A program made the position numbers and the translations under genes. Below the pieces are notes generated by a model. The model saw nothing but the letters and a program-made list of their open reading frames with translations. It was not told where the DNA came from and did not search any database. Positions 7,992 through 16,168 of a stretch of DNA of 64,000 bases are shown here, piece after piece (within the stretch, counting starts at the first letter, position 1; every line of letters starts with the position of its first letter). Source of the stretch: Mycobacterium sp. OAS707 (GTDB lineage: Bacteria; Actinomycetota; Actinomycetes; Mycobacteriales; Mycobacteriaceae); NCBI RefSeq assembly GCF_014873705.1, contig NZ_JADBDS010000004.1, forward strand, positions 310,001-374,000, given 5' to 3'.

Positions 7992-8462
7992 ATGACCGCA
8001 CCGGCCCTCACGTCCGTTCGAGCCGGCGACCGCGACCGTGAGCGCACCGCCACCCAGCTGGGCCAGGCACTGTCACAGGGTTACCTCGTCTTCGACGAAT
8101 ACGAAAGCCGGCTGCAGGCCACCTTCGCCGCCCAAACCACCGGCGAGCTGCGCCAACTCGTCGCCGACCTGCCTCTGGCTCAGCTTCGTCGCAACGACCC
8201 GCAGCGCCTCGCGGCCCGCCGCCGCGCAGCATGGCTCGGGGTCCGCATCCATCTCGGTGCATACCTCGCGACGGCCGCCATCGTCCTGACGGTGTGGCTG
8301 GCGGTCGGCCTCACCGCCGACGAGTGGTACTTCTGGCCGATCTGGCCGATCGTCGGAGCAGGCATCGGCCTGGCCTCCCACGCCATCCCCGTTCGACTCG
8401 CAACGCCACGGCGAGTTCGCCGGCATCCGGTAGCTGTATCCGCCCACGTAGACTGGCGTTGA
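7992..8462 (+). CDS. DUF1707 and 2TM domain-containing protein
   Basis: A 156-residue protein with ATG 7992 preceded by the Shine-Dalgarno GGAGG. Residues 5-55 form the DUF1707 domain (VRAGDRDRERTATQLGQAL, FDEYESRLQATFAAQTTGEL, VADLP). Two hydrophobic helices follow near residues 80-130 (YLATAAIVLTVWLAVGL and FWPIWPIVGAGIGL). DUF1707 is common in actinobacterial membrane or regulatory proteins of unknown function. It is divergently transcribed from the SRPBCC gene across a symmetric promoter region. Confidence 0.85.
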   Translation: MTAPALTSVRAGDRDRERTATQLGQALSQGYLVFDEYESRLQATFAAQTTGELRQLVADLPLAQLRRNDPQRLAARRRAAWLGVRIHLGAYLATAAIVLTVWLAVGLTADEWYFWPIWPIVGAGIGLASHAIPVRLATPRRVRRHPVAVSAHVDWR

Positions 8463-8514
8463 ACCAAAGCCATTAACCCGGCTGACACCCCGACCCCAAA
8501 ACGATCGGAGTGCC

Positions 8515-11391
8515 CTGCTCGCCGTCCTGCTTGCCCACGCCGTCGCAACGGCTCTGGCTCCCCTGCTCGTCGCGCGCTGGGGCCGGATGGCGTTCTATCC
8601 CCTGTCCCTGGTGCCGCTGGGCTCGCTGGCTTGGGTCGCGACGAACTGGCCGGGCCATCGAGGGCCGACGACAGTCGACATCGAATGGCTGCCCGAGCTG
8701 TCGATGAACATCACACTCCGATTCGATGCGCTCTCGGCCATCATGAGCGTGCTTGTCCTCGGCATCGGCGCGTTGGTCCTCTTCTACTGCACCGACTATT
8801 TCCATCACCACGACGGCCACACCGAGAAGCGGCTGCCAAGTTTCGCCGCCGAGTTAGTCGCGTTCTCCGGCGCGATGTTCGGTTTGGTCTGTAGCGACAA
8901 CATGCTGTTGCTCTACGTGTTCTGGGAGCTCACCACGGTGCTGTCGTTCCTGCTCGTCGGCCATTACGCCGAACGGGCCACCAGCCGTCGAGCCGCCACG
9001 CAGGCGTTGTTGGTGACGACGTTCGGCGGGCTGGCCATGCTGGTCGGCATCGTCGTGCTCGGCAATGCGTCCGGCACCTACCTCTTGTCCGAATTGATCG
9101 CCTCGCCGCCGACGGGCCTGGCCGCCTCGATCGGGATCGTGCTGGTGCTCGTCGGTGCGCTGTCCAAATCGGCGATCGTGCCGATGCACTTCTGGCTGCC
9201 TGGTGCGATGGCCGCTCCCACGCCGGTCAGCGCGTACCTGCATGCCGCCGCGATGGTCAAGGCCGGCGTGTATCTCGTCGCGCGGATGAGCCCGGGCTTC
9301 GCCGACTCGCCACCGTGGCGGCCGACAGTAGTGATCCTCGGCGTACTCACCATGCTGCTGGCCGGCTGGCGCGCAGTACGCGAACACGACCTCAAGCTGA
9401 TCCTCGCGTTCGGCACCGTCAGCCAGCTCGGGTTCATCACCATGATGGTCGGCGCGGGCGGTAGCGACCTGATGCTGGCCGGTCTGGCGATGCTGTGCGC
9501 GCATGCGATGTTCAAGGCGTCGTTGTTCATGGTCGTTGGCGTCATCGACCACGCCACCGGCACCCGTGACATCCGCAGGCTCGCGTGGCTCGGGCAACGC
9601 AGTCGTCCGCTGCTGGTCATCGCAGTCGGCGCGACCGCGAGCATGGCCGCGCTACCGCCCTTCCTCGGCTTCGTCGCCAAGGAGGCAGATTTCGAAACCG
9701 TCGCGCACGCACCGACACTCGGCGCCGCCGCGCCGTACGTGCTCGCAGGCATCGTGCTCGGTTCCGTGTTCACCACCATCTACAGTCTGCGGTTCCTGTG
9801 GGGAGCGTTCAGCCGCAAGGGATTGCCTGAACCGAGCCGGCGGGTAGCCGAAATGCACCGCCCGCCAACCACTTTCCTGCTCGCACCCGGCATCCTGGCT
9901 GTCGCGGGGCTGGTGTTCGGGGTGTGGCCTGCCGGCTTGGACGACGCGATCGACGGCTACGCCGAGACGGTGCCCGGCGGGCACGAATACCACCTGGCGC
10001 TGTGGCATGGCTTCGGTTTGCCGCTGCTGTTGTCGGCGTTGGTCTTGGCTATCGGCACAGCCGCCTACTTCGGTCGGGCGCGATTGCGGCGGTGGCGCAC
10101 CGTCCGCGAACCGCTCGGCAACGCCGACCGCATCTACGACGCTGCCCTGCGCGGTCTCGACCTGATGTCCGTGCGCCTCACCGGATTCACGCAACGCGGG
10201 TCGATCCCGGCCACGCAGTCGGTGATCCTGTCAACGCTGGTGCTGGTGCCCGTTACTGTTCTGGCGCTCGGCGCCCGCGACCGGCCGTCCTTCGCGCTGT
10301 GGGACTCGCCGCTACAGGTGGTGGTCGGACTGCTGATGCTGGCCGCTGCGCTCGGCGCCACGGTGATGCGAAACCGACTCGCGGCCGTCCTACTGGTCGG
10401 TGTCACCGGTTACGGCTGCGGCGCGATCTTCGCGTTCTACGGCGCACCGGACCTGGCGCTGACCCAATTCCTGGTCGAGACACTGACTTTGGTGATCTTC
10501 GTGCTGGTGCTGCGCACACTGCCCGCCGAGGCCGACCGCGAGAACATCAAGCGATTTCGGCTACCGCGCGCCGTCCTCGCACTCGCCGTCGGCGCGACCG
10601 TCACGACGTTGGCGGTGTACGCAATGGCCGCGCGCACCGGCACCCCGATCGCTGCTTTGCTGCCCGACGCGGCGTATCTCCGAGGGCACGGCGCCAACAC
10701 CGTCAACGTGCTCCTGGTCGACATCCGGGCCTGGGACACCCTCGGTGAGATCTCAGTGCTGCTTGTCGCTGCGACGGGCGTGGCATCACTAGTATTCCGG
10801 CACAGGCGTTTTGGTGCCGCACCTCGCGTCGCCGACGCCGGCGAGACCGACATCAGCAGGCTTTCCGACGTCGCGATCAGCCCCGCCGCGGGCGACGTCA
10901 CCTGGCTGCGCGGCAGCGAATTGCGCGATCCGCGGCACCGGTCGCTGGTGCTCGAGGTCGCAACCCGAATGATCTTCCCGCTCATCATGGTGTTGTCGGC
11001 GTACTTCTTCTTCGCAGGGCACAACACGCCAGGCGGTGGCTTCGCAGGCGGACTGACCGCCGGGCTGGCACTCGTGTTGCGGTATTTGGCAGGCGGCCGT
11101 TACGAACTCGGCGAGACGCTGCCGTTGGACGCGGGAAAGATCCTGGGCGTCGGCCTTGGTTTGTCGGCAGGCACTGCGGTGGCCTCCCTACTGGTCGGCG
11201 CGCCCGTGCTGTCGTCGGCGCTGATCCAGGTCGACGTGCCGGTGCTCGGCACGGTCAAGTTCGTCACTGCGTTGTTCTTCGACCTCGGCGTGTACCTGAT
11301 CGTCGTCGGCCTGGTGCTCGATGTGCTGCGTAGCCTCGGCGCACGGGTCGACGTGGAACTCGGTGAACAACGACAGAAGGTGGTCGCATGA
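8515..11391 (+). CDS. mnhA: Na+(K+)/H+ antiporter, fused MnhA-MnhB subunit
   Basis: This is the large subunit of the Mrp antiporter, which exports Na+ in exchange for protons. About 958 residues, with many helices related to NADH dehydrogenase NuoL (LYVFWELTTVLSFLLVGHY, KSAIVPMHFWLPGAMAAPTPVSAYLHAA). The last ~150 residues are an MnhB domain (FPLIMVLSAYFFFAGHNTPG). The A-B fusion is usual in actinobacteria. The first in-frame ATG is 8587, but the frame upstream encodes LLAVLLAHAVATALAPLLVARWGR, the expected first helix. It has no ATG, GTG or TTG back to the stop at 8449. CTG 8515, 4 nt after GGAG, is the likeliest start. The stop overlaps mnhC (ATGA). Confidence 0.9.
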   Translation: MLAVLLAHAVATALAPLLVARWGRMAFYPLSLVPLGSLAWVATNWPGHRGPTTVDIEWLPELSMNITLRFDALSAIMSVLVLGIGALVLFYCTDYFHHHDGHTEKRLPSFAAELVAFSGAMFGLVCSDNMLLLYVFWELTTVLSFLLVGHYAERATSRRAATQALLVTTFGGLAMLVGIVVLGNASGTYLLSELIASPPTGLAASIGIVLVLVGALSKSAIVPMHFWLPGAMAAPTPVSAYLHAAAMVKAGVYLVARMSPGFADSPPWRPTVVILGVLTMLLAGWRAVREHDLKLILAFGTVSQLGFITMMVGAGGSDLMLAGLAMLCAHAMFKASLFMVVGVIDHATGTRDIRRLAWLGQRSRPLLVIAVGATASMAALPPFLGFVAKEADFETVAHAPTLGAAAPYVLAGIVLGSVFTTIYSLRFLWGAFSRKGLPEPSRRVAEMHRPPTTFLLAPGILAVAGLVFGVWPAGLDDAIDGYAETVPGGHEYHLALWHGFGLPLLLSALVLAIGTAAYFGRARLRRWRTVREPLGNADRIYDAALRGLDLMSVRLTGFTQRGSIPATQSVILSTLVLVPVTVLALGARDRPSFALWDSPLQVVVGLLMLAAALGATVMRNRLAAVLLVGVTGYGCGAIFAFYGAPDLALTQFLVETLTLVIFVLVLRTLPAEADRENIKRFRLPRAVLALAVGATVTTLAVYAMAARTGTPIAALLPDAAYLRGHGANTVNVLLVDIRAWDTLGEISVLLVAATGVASLVFRHRRFGAAPRVADAGETDISRLSDVAISPAAGDVTWLRGSELRDPRHRSLVLEVATRMIFPLIMVLSAYFFFAGHNTPGGGFAGGLTAGLALVLRYLAGGRYELGETLPLDAGKILGVGLGLSAGTAVASLLVGAPVLSSALIQVDVPVLGTVKFVTALFFDLGVYLIVVGLVLDVLRSLGARVDVELGEQRQKVVA

Positions 11392-11858
11392 CCACTTTGC
11401 TGGTTCCGCTCTTGCTCATCGGTGGGCTCACCTCCGCAGGGGTGTACCTGCTGCTGGAGCGCAATCTGACCCGAATGTTGCTGGGGCTGTTGCTGATCGG
11501 CAATGCGATCAATCTGCTGATCCTGACCGTCGGCAGCCCGTCGGGCAATCCGCCGATCCGCGGCCGCACCAGCAACAGCGACGCCACCACCGCAGATCCG
11601 TTGGCGCAGGGCATGATCCTGACTGCGATCGTCATCAGCATGGGCATCGCGGCGTTCGTACTGGCGCTGACGTATCGGTCTTATCGATTGAACACCGCCG
11701 AAGAAGTCAGCAACGATCCCGAGGACACCAGGGTCTCCCAGCTCGCCGAACGTGACGGTGTCCCACTGGAAGACGACCGCCCCGAGCCCGACAAGGCGAA
11801 AGACACCGACGCGCCGGACGAACTCGACGCACTGCCGGGGTTGGAGGGCTCGCGATGA
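11388..11858 (+). CDS. mnhC: Na+/H+ antiporter subunit MnhC
   Basis: A 156-residue NuoK-like membrane subunit of the Mrp complex. Three hydrophobic helices are visible: TTLLVPLLLIGGLTSAGVYLLL, LLGLLLIGNAINLLIL and GMILTAIVISMGIAAFVLAL. The conserved LTAIVI segment is typical of MnhC/NuoK. The C-terminal ~45 residues form an acidic, charged tail (EEVSNDPEDTRVSQL and later DDRPEPDKAKD) that is likely cytoplasmic. ATG overlaps the mnhA stop and its own stop overlaps mnhD, both by 4 nt. Confidence 0.92.
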   Translation: MTTLLVPLLLIGGLTSAGVYLLLERNLTRMLLGLLLIGNAINLLILTVGSPSGNPPIRGRTSNSDATTADPLAQGMILTAIVISMGIAAFVLALTYRSYRLNTAEEVSNDPEDTRVSQLAERDGVPLEDDRPEPDKAKDTDAPDELDALPGLEGSR

Positions 11859-13453
11859 GCATGGCGATGGTGCTGACGCCGCTGCCGGTGCTGATCCCGA
11901 TGGTCGGCGCCGCGCTGACGTTGTTCGCAGGCCGCAGACCAAGGCTGCAGCGAGTCATCACGCTCGCCGCGCTGTGCGTGGTGGTCGCGGTGTGCGCTGC
12001 GCTGCTCTACTTCACCGACCGCGACGGGACGCTGGCTTTGCATGTCGGCGGGTGGGGTCCGACCTCGGCAGGCGTCGGCCCGCTCGGCATCACCTTGGTA
12101 GTCGATCGGCTATCGGCACTGATGCTCGTCGTGTCGTCAATTGTGTTGCTGTGCGTGGTGTTCTACGCGATCGGGCAGGGCATCCGCGACGGCGACGAAC
12201 GGCAACCGGTTTCGATATTCCTGCCCACCTATCTGGTGTTGTCGGCGGGCGTGTGCACGGCATTCCTGGCCGGTGACCTGTTCAATCTGTTTGTCGGGTT
12301 CGAGGTGCTGCTCTCCGCGAGCTTCGTGCTGTTGACGATCGGCGCCAGCAAGGATCGCGTCCGCGCGGGCATCGCCTACGTCATGGTCTCGATGGTGTCA
12401 TCGCTGGTGTTTCTGTTCGGCATCGCATTGGTCTATGCCGCCACCGGGACGTTGAACATGGCCGAGGTGGCCGTGCGGCTCGACAGCGTGTCAGCAGGCA
12501 CCCGCACCGCGTTGTTCGCGGTGCTGCTGGTCGCCTTCGGCATCAAGGCTGCGGTGTTTCCGCTGTCGACCTGGTTGCCGGACTCGTATCCCACCGCGCC
12601 CGCACCGGTCACCGCGGTGTTCGCCGGGCTGTTGACCAAAGTCGGTGTGTACGCGATCATCCGGGCGCACTCGCTGCTGTTCCCCACCGGTGGGCTGGAT
12701 CCGCTGTTGTTGGTGGCGGCGCTGCTGACCATGTTGATCGGCATCCTGGGCGCGATCGCACAGAGTGACATCAAACGTCTGCTGTCGTTCACATTGGTGA
12801 GCCACATCGGCTACATGGTGTTCGGCATCGCGCTGTCGAGCCAGCTCGGCATGTCGGGCGCGATCTACTACGTCGCGCATCACATCGTGGTGCAGACGAC
12901 TCTGTTTCTCGTCGTCGGATTGATCGAGCGGCAAGCGGGCGCGTCGACGCTGCAGCGGCTCGGTGGTCTGGCCGCCGTCAGCCCGCTGCTTGCGTTCCTG
13001 TTTGTCGTGCCCGCCCTCAATCTCGGTGGTATTCCCCCGTTTTCCGGATTCATCGGCAAGGTGGCATTGCTCGAGGCCGGCGCGCAGAGCGGTTCTGTGC
13101 TGGCCTGGCTGCTGGTCGGCGGCGGCGTGCTCACCAGCCTGCTGACGCTGTATGTGGTGACGCGGGTGTGGACAAAGGCGTTCTGGCGTTCGCGTGAGGA
13201 TGCGCCCGAAGGCCACCTGTCGGCCGCGGCGCCTTCGGTTCTGCTCGACGAACCCGAGGACATTCAGTTCGTCGACCGCGACCACGTGGGCCGCATTCCG
13301 GTCGGAATGCTGCTGCCCACCGGCGCGCTGATCACTGTTGGCCTGACGCTGACGGTGCTCGCAGGGCCGATCTTCTCGTACAGCGGTCGTGCCGCGGACG
13401 AAGTCCTCGACCGCCAGCAGTACATCAGCGCCGTGCTGGGAGGCCCACGTTGA
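11855..13453 (+). CDS. mnhD: Na+/H+ antiporter subunit MnhD
   Basis: A 532-residue polytopic subunit homologous to NADH dehydrogenase NuoM/NuoN. Family landmarks are DLFNLFVGFEVLLSASFVLL, the conserved lysine segment VLLVAFGIKAAVFPLSTWLP, the trans-membrane motif PTAPAPVTAVFAGLLTKVGVYA, and SDIKRLLSFTLVSHIGYMVF. Together with MnhA it probably forms the ion- and proton-conducting part of the Mrp complex. ATG overlaps the mnhC stop and the stop overlaps the TTG start of mnhE, so stoichiometric translation is likely. Confidence 0.93.
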   Translation: MSMAMVLTPLPVLIPMVGAALTLFAGRRPRLQRVITLAALCVVVAVCAALLYFTDRDGTLALHVGGWGPTSAGVGPLGITLVVDRLSALMLVVSSIVLLCVVFYAIGQGIRDGDERQPVSIFLPTYLVLSAGVCTAFLAGDLFNLFVGFEVLLSASFVLLTIGASKDRVRAGIAYVMVSMVSSLVFLFGIALVYAATGTLNMAEVAVRLDSVSAGTRTALFAVLLVAFGIKAAVFPLSTWLPDSYPTAPAPVTAVFAGLLTKVGVYAIIRAHSLLFPTGGLDPLLLVAALLTMLIGILGAIAQSDIKRLLSFTLVSHIGYMVFGIALSSQLGMSGAIYYVAHHIVVQTTLFLVVGLIERQAGASTLQRLGGLAAVSPLLAFLFVVPALNLGGIPPFSGFIGKVALLEAGAQSGSVLAWLLVGGGVLTSLLTLYVVTRVWTKAFWRSREDAPEGHLSAAAPSVLLDEPEDIQFVDRDHVGRIPVGMLLPTGALITVGLTLTVLAGPIFSYSGRAADEVLDRQQYISAVLGGPR

Positions 13454-13983
13454 GGCGGGTCGCGCTGCGGGCATGGGTGCTGGTCTGGCTGATCCTGGTG
13501 TGGATTCTGTTGTGGGGTACCGCTTCTGCAGCCAACGTTCTGTCCGGCCTCGCGATCGCGCTGATCATCACGTTGCTGCTGCCGCTGCCGACCGTGCCGA
13601 TCGAGGGACGGGTGCACCCGATCTCGCTGCTGGGCCTGATCGGCTTGGTGGGTTGGTATCTGTTGCAGTCGTCGTGGCAGTTGGCGGTGCTCGCGGTCAA
13701 GCCGGGCCCACCGCCGCTGTCCGCGGTACTGCGCGCACACATGGCCATCAAGTCGGATCTGGTCCTGGCGCTGGCGGTCAACATCATCAACCTGACACCG
13801 GGCACCATCGTGCTCGAGATCGACCAGGTTCGCCGGATGCTCTACATCCACGTCATCGACGTCGGATCCGAACGTGCGGTCAACAGGTTCTACCGGCAGA
13901 TCAGACAGATCGAGCGGCGGCTGGTGGCTTCCTTTGAGCGCGAAAAGCATTGGCGGCCATCGACGGAGAGGGAGCCGACATGA
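13450..13983 (+). CDS. mnhE: Na+/H+ antiporter subunit MnhE
   Basis: A 177-residue subunit starting at TTG 13450, which overlaps the mnhD stop (TTGA). Two or three N-terminal membrane helices (LVWLILVWILLWGTASAANVL, ALIITLLLPLPTV) precede the MnhE core with HPISLLGLIGLVGWYLLQSSWQLAVLAVKPGPP. The cytoplasmic end contains SDLVLALAVNIINLTPGTIVLEID and LYIHVID, a strongly conserved pair in MnhE proteins. Its individual function in the complex is unclear. It overlaps mnhF by 4 nt. Confidence 0.92.
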   Translation: MRRVALRAWVLVWLILVWILLWGTASAANVLSGLAIALIITLLLPLPTVPIEGRVHPISLLGLIGLVGWYLLQSSWQLAVLAVKPGPPPLSAVLRAHMAIKSDLVLALAVNIINLTPGTIVLEIDQVRRMLYIHVIDVGSERAVNRFYRQIRQIERRLVASFEREKHWRPSTEREPT

Positions 13984-14267
13984 CAGTCGTTTGGATCCTC
14001 GCGGCGGTCATGCTCACGGCCGCCGCCATCCTCACCATGTTCCGGTTGCTCGCCGGTCCGAGCACACTGGACCGACTGGTCGCACTTGACGCCCTTGTCG
14101 CGGTCACGATGTGCGCGATCGGCACGTGGGCCGCGTTCAGCCTCGACACCACGGTGACCTACGGCCTCACCGCACTGGCGTTGATCAGCTTCGTCGGCTC
14201 CGTCAGCGTCGCACGATTCCGCGTGCCCGACATCGACAAACCGCGCTCCGCACGGAGGCCGCGATGA
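13980..14267 (+). CDS. mnhF: Na+/H+ antiporter subunit MnhF
   Basis: A 95-residue subunit with three membrane helices (VWILAAVMLTAAAILTMFRLL, LVALDALVAVTMCAIGTWAAF, ALTALALISFVGSVSVARF). The LAGPSTLDRLVALD segment between helices 1 and 2 is the MnhF signature (usually GPT..DRV.A.D). ATG 13980 overlaps the mnhE stop. The stop overlaps the mnhG start by 4 nt, continuing the fully overlapping Mrp operon. Confidence 0.92.
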   Translation: MTVVWILAAVMLTAAAILTMFRLLAGPSTLDRLVALDALVAVTMCAIGTWAAFSLDTTVTYGLTALALISFVGSVSVARFRVPDIDKPRSARRPR

Positions 14268-14626
14268 GAATGTTCGACGTTGCCGCGGGCGTGCTTGTGC
14301 TCGGCGGTTCGACGCTCGCGCTGACCGCGGCGATCGGCGTGGTGCGTTTCCCCGACACACTGACCCGGATGCACGCGGCCACCAAGCCGCAGGTGCTCGG
14401 GCTGTTGCTGGTGCTGGCCGGCGCGGCGATCCGGCTGCGCGGCCACGCGGACGTCGGCATGGTCATCCTCACCGGACTGTTCACGTTGATCACCGCTCCC
14501 GTGGTCGCGAACCGCGTCGGCCAGCTGGCATACCGCGAACAGAACATTCGCGATGACCTGTTGACGAGGGACGAAATGCATGAGTTCGTCGAAAACAGGG
14601 AATCCGGCGGCGATGGTGAGAACTGA
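14264..14626 (+). CDS. mnhG: Na+/H+ antiporter subunit MnhG
   Basis: A 120-residue subunit with three helices. The motif AAIGVVRFPDTLTRMHAATKPQ near residues 25-45 is the MnhG hallmark (hxRFPDxhxRhHAxtK). LFTLITAPVVANRVGQLAYR follows in the last helix. The C-terminal tail (DEMHEFVENRESGGDGEN) is acidic. ATG 14264 overlaps the mnhF stop; an ATG at 14270 is an alternative. It is the last Mrp gene, but the next methyltransferase gene starts inside its 3' end. Confidence 0.91.
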   Translation: MRMFDVAAGVLVLGGSTLALTAAIGVVRFPDTLTRMHAATKPQVLGLLLVLAGAAIRLRGHADVGMVILTGLFTLITAPVVANRVGQLAYREQNIRDDLLTRDEMHEFVENRESGGDGEN

Positions 14627-15521
14627 CGATGACAGCTGGGATGTCACCGAGGGTGTCGGGCAGACCGCGCTCGGGGTGGCGATGGCACGCGCCGATGAGT
14701 CGGCGACCGGTTGTCCATTGTTCAGCGACCCGTTCGCGCAGTTGTTTCTCGACGCCGCCACCGAACGGGGGTGGCAGCAACCGCCGCCGTACATGGTGGA
14801 GCGGATACGGTCCATCAGCAGCTACGCGGCGTCGCGCACCAAGTGGTTCGACGAGTTCTTCATCGCCGCAGGCGCCAACGGGATCGACCAGGCCGTCATC
14901 CTCGCCGCCGGCCTCGACGCACGCGGCTGGCGGCTGCCGTGGGTCGACGGCACCGAGCTCTACGAGATCGACCAACCCAAGGTGCTCGAGTTCAAGGCGG
15001 AAACACTTGCCCGCCACGACGCGAAACCGAGTGTGTCCCGCTACATCGCGGTCCCGGTCGACCTGAGACAGGATTGGCCGAAAGCGTTGCGCGACGCTGG
15101 ATTCGATACGACCCGGCCGACGGCGTGGGCGGCAGAAGGGCTGCTGCCGTATCTGCCCGCCGCCGCACAGGACCTGCTCTTCGAGCGGATCGAGGAACTC
15201 AGCGCCGCGGGCAGTCGTGTCGCGGTCGAATCGTTCGGCAAGGGTTTCTTCGACAAGGACTACCTGGCCAGTCGTCGCGAGCAGATCCGTCGCCTGCGTG
15301 AAGAGGCCGGAGAGGATCCCGATGCGAACGCCCCTGACACCGAGGACTTGTGGTATCTCGAGGACCGCACCGACGTGGCCGACTGGCTGACCGGTCACGG
15401 CTGGCAGGTATCCGCGATCGAGGCCCGCGAACTGATGACCCGATACAACCGCTGCGGCCCAGACCGAGACGAGGCGACCATCCCTCGCTCCGTGTTCATC
15501 GAGGGCCACCGGTTCTGCTAG
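14580..15521 (+). CDS. Class I SAM-dependent methyltransferase, mycobacterial LCM-like family
   Basis: A 313-residue member of the expanded mycobacterial family of putative S-adenosylmethionine methyltransferases (leucine carboxyl methyltransferase-like). Visible motifs are RTDDDSWDVTEGVGQTAL at the N-terminus, the SAM-binding VILAAGLDARGWRLPW near residue 105, YEIDQPKVLEFK, and WAAEGLLPYLP near residue 185. ATG 14580 has GAGGGA about 9 nt upstream, and the gene then overlaps mnhG by 47 nt. ATG 14613 (MVRTDDDSW) fits the usual family N-terminus and is a serious alternative. The substrate is unknown. Overlap with the Mrp operon suggests cotranscription, not a shared function. Confidence 0.87.
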   Translation: MSSSKTGNPAAMVRTDDDSWDVTEGVGQTALGVAMARADESATGCPLFSDPFAQLFLDAATERGWQQPPPYMVERIRSISSYAASRTKWFDEFFIAAGANGIDQAVILAAGLDARGWRLPWVDGTELYEIDQPKVLEFKAETLARHDAKPSVSRYIAVPVDLRQDWPKALRDAGFDTTRPTAWAAEGLLPYLPAAAQDLLFERIEELSAAGSRVAVESFGKGFFDKDYLASRREQIRRLREEAGEDPDANAPDTEDLWYLEDRTDVADWLTGHGWQVSAIEARELMTRYNRCGPDRDEATIPRSVFIEGHRFC

Positions 15522-15533
15522 GGCCGACCGTTC

Positions 15534-16166
15534 TCACTCCGACAGCTGGAATTCGACCATCGCGGTGACGGTCTCGACGGCGTCGCGAAGCGCCGTGACC
15601 CGGTCTGCGACAGTAGGCGCCGACAGCACCGCGTAGCGGTCGGCCTGGCCCATCGGGAGGCGGGAGGCCAACGCGTACAACCACATTGCCGCATCACCGG
15701 AGTCGTCCGCGCCGGCCACGATGTCCCTCGGGTCCACCTCGGCACCGCGGGCCTTGGCGATGCGCTCGAACAACGCGATCATCCGATCCTCGATGTCGCG
15801 AATCGCGTCGACGTCGACCGCCGCGCCGGGCTGGTCGGGCCACATCTCGACGGCCGCCCTCGGGTAGGGGTCGTCGGGACGCCATTCGAGCACTCGGATG
15901 CGCTCGGCCATCACGCAACGCAGCCGGTAGCGTCCGTCACCGAAGTCGGCGCACTCGGTGATGTGGGCCATCGCTCCGACGTCGCTGCGGGCATCGCCGC
16001 CGCCGACCTCGCGGCCTGCCGAGATCAGCACCACGCCGAACGCCGGATCCTCGGCGGCCAGGCAGTCGGCAACCATTGCGGTGTAACGGGGTTCGAAGAT
16101 GCGCAGCGGCAGTTCCTCGCCGGGCAGCATAGCCACCTCGAGCGGGAACATCGGCGTGACGAGCAC
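15534..16166 (-). CDS. LON peptidase substrate-binding domain protein (Rv0434-like)
   Basis: A 210-residue protein with only the N-terminal domain of Lon proteases: FPLEVAMLPGEELPLRIFEPRY near residue 7, FGVVLISAGREVGGGD near residue 43, and MAHITECADFGDGRYRL. There is no ATPase module and no Ser-Lys peptidase dyad, so it is not itself a protease. Stand-alone LON-N proteins are thought to bind protein substrates. GTG 16166 lies 2 nt after the stop of the GCS2 gene, so the two are probably cotranscribed. The same neighbour order (Rv0434-Rv0433-sodC) occurs in M. tuberculosis. Confidence 0.88.
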   Translation of the reverse strand: MLVTPMFPLEVAMLPGEELPLRIFEPRYTAMVADCLAAEDPAFGVVLISAGREVGGGDARSDVGAMAHITECADFGDGRYRLRCVMAERIRVLEWRPDDPYPRAAVEMWPDQPGAAVDVDAIRDIEDRMIALFERIAKARGAEVDPRDIVAGADDSGDAAMWLYALASRLPMGQADRYAVLSAPTVADRVTALRDAVETVTAMVEFQLSE

Positions 16167-16168
16167 TC

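Noticed and set aside
12491..13474. Long minus-strand open frame opposite mnhD (about 327 codons)
   Set aside because: The translation is Gln/His/Arg-rich and is the mirror of a membrane protein gene; the mnhD reading on the plus strand explains the region fully.
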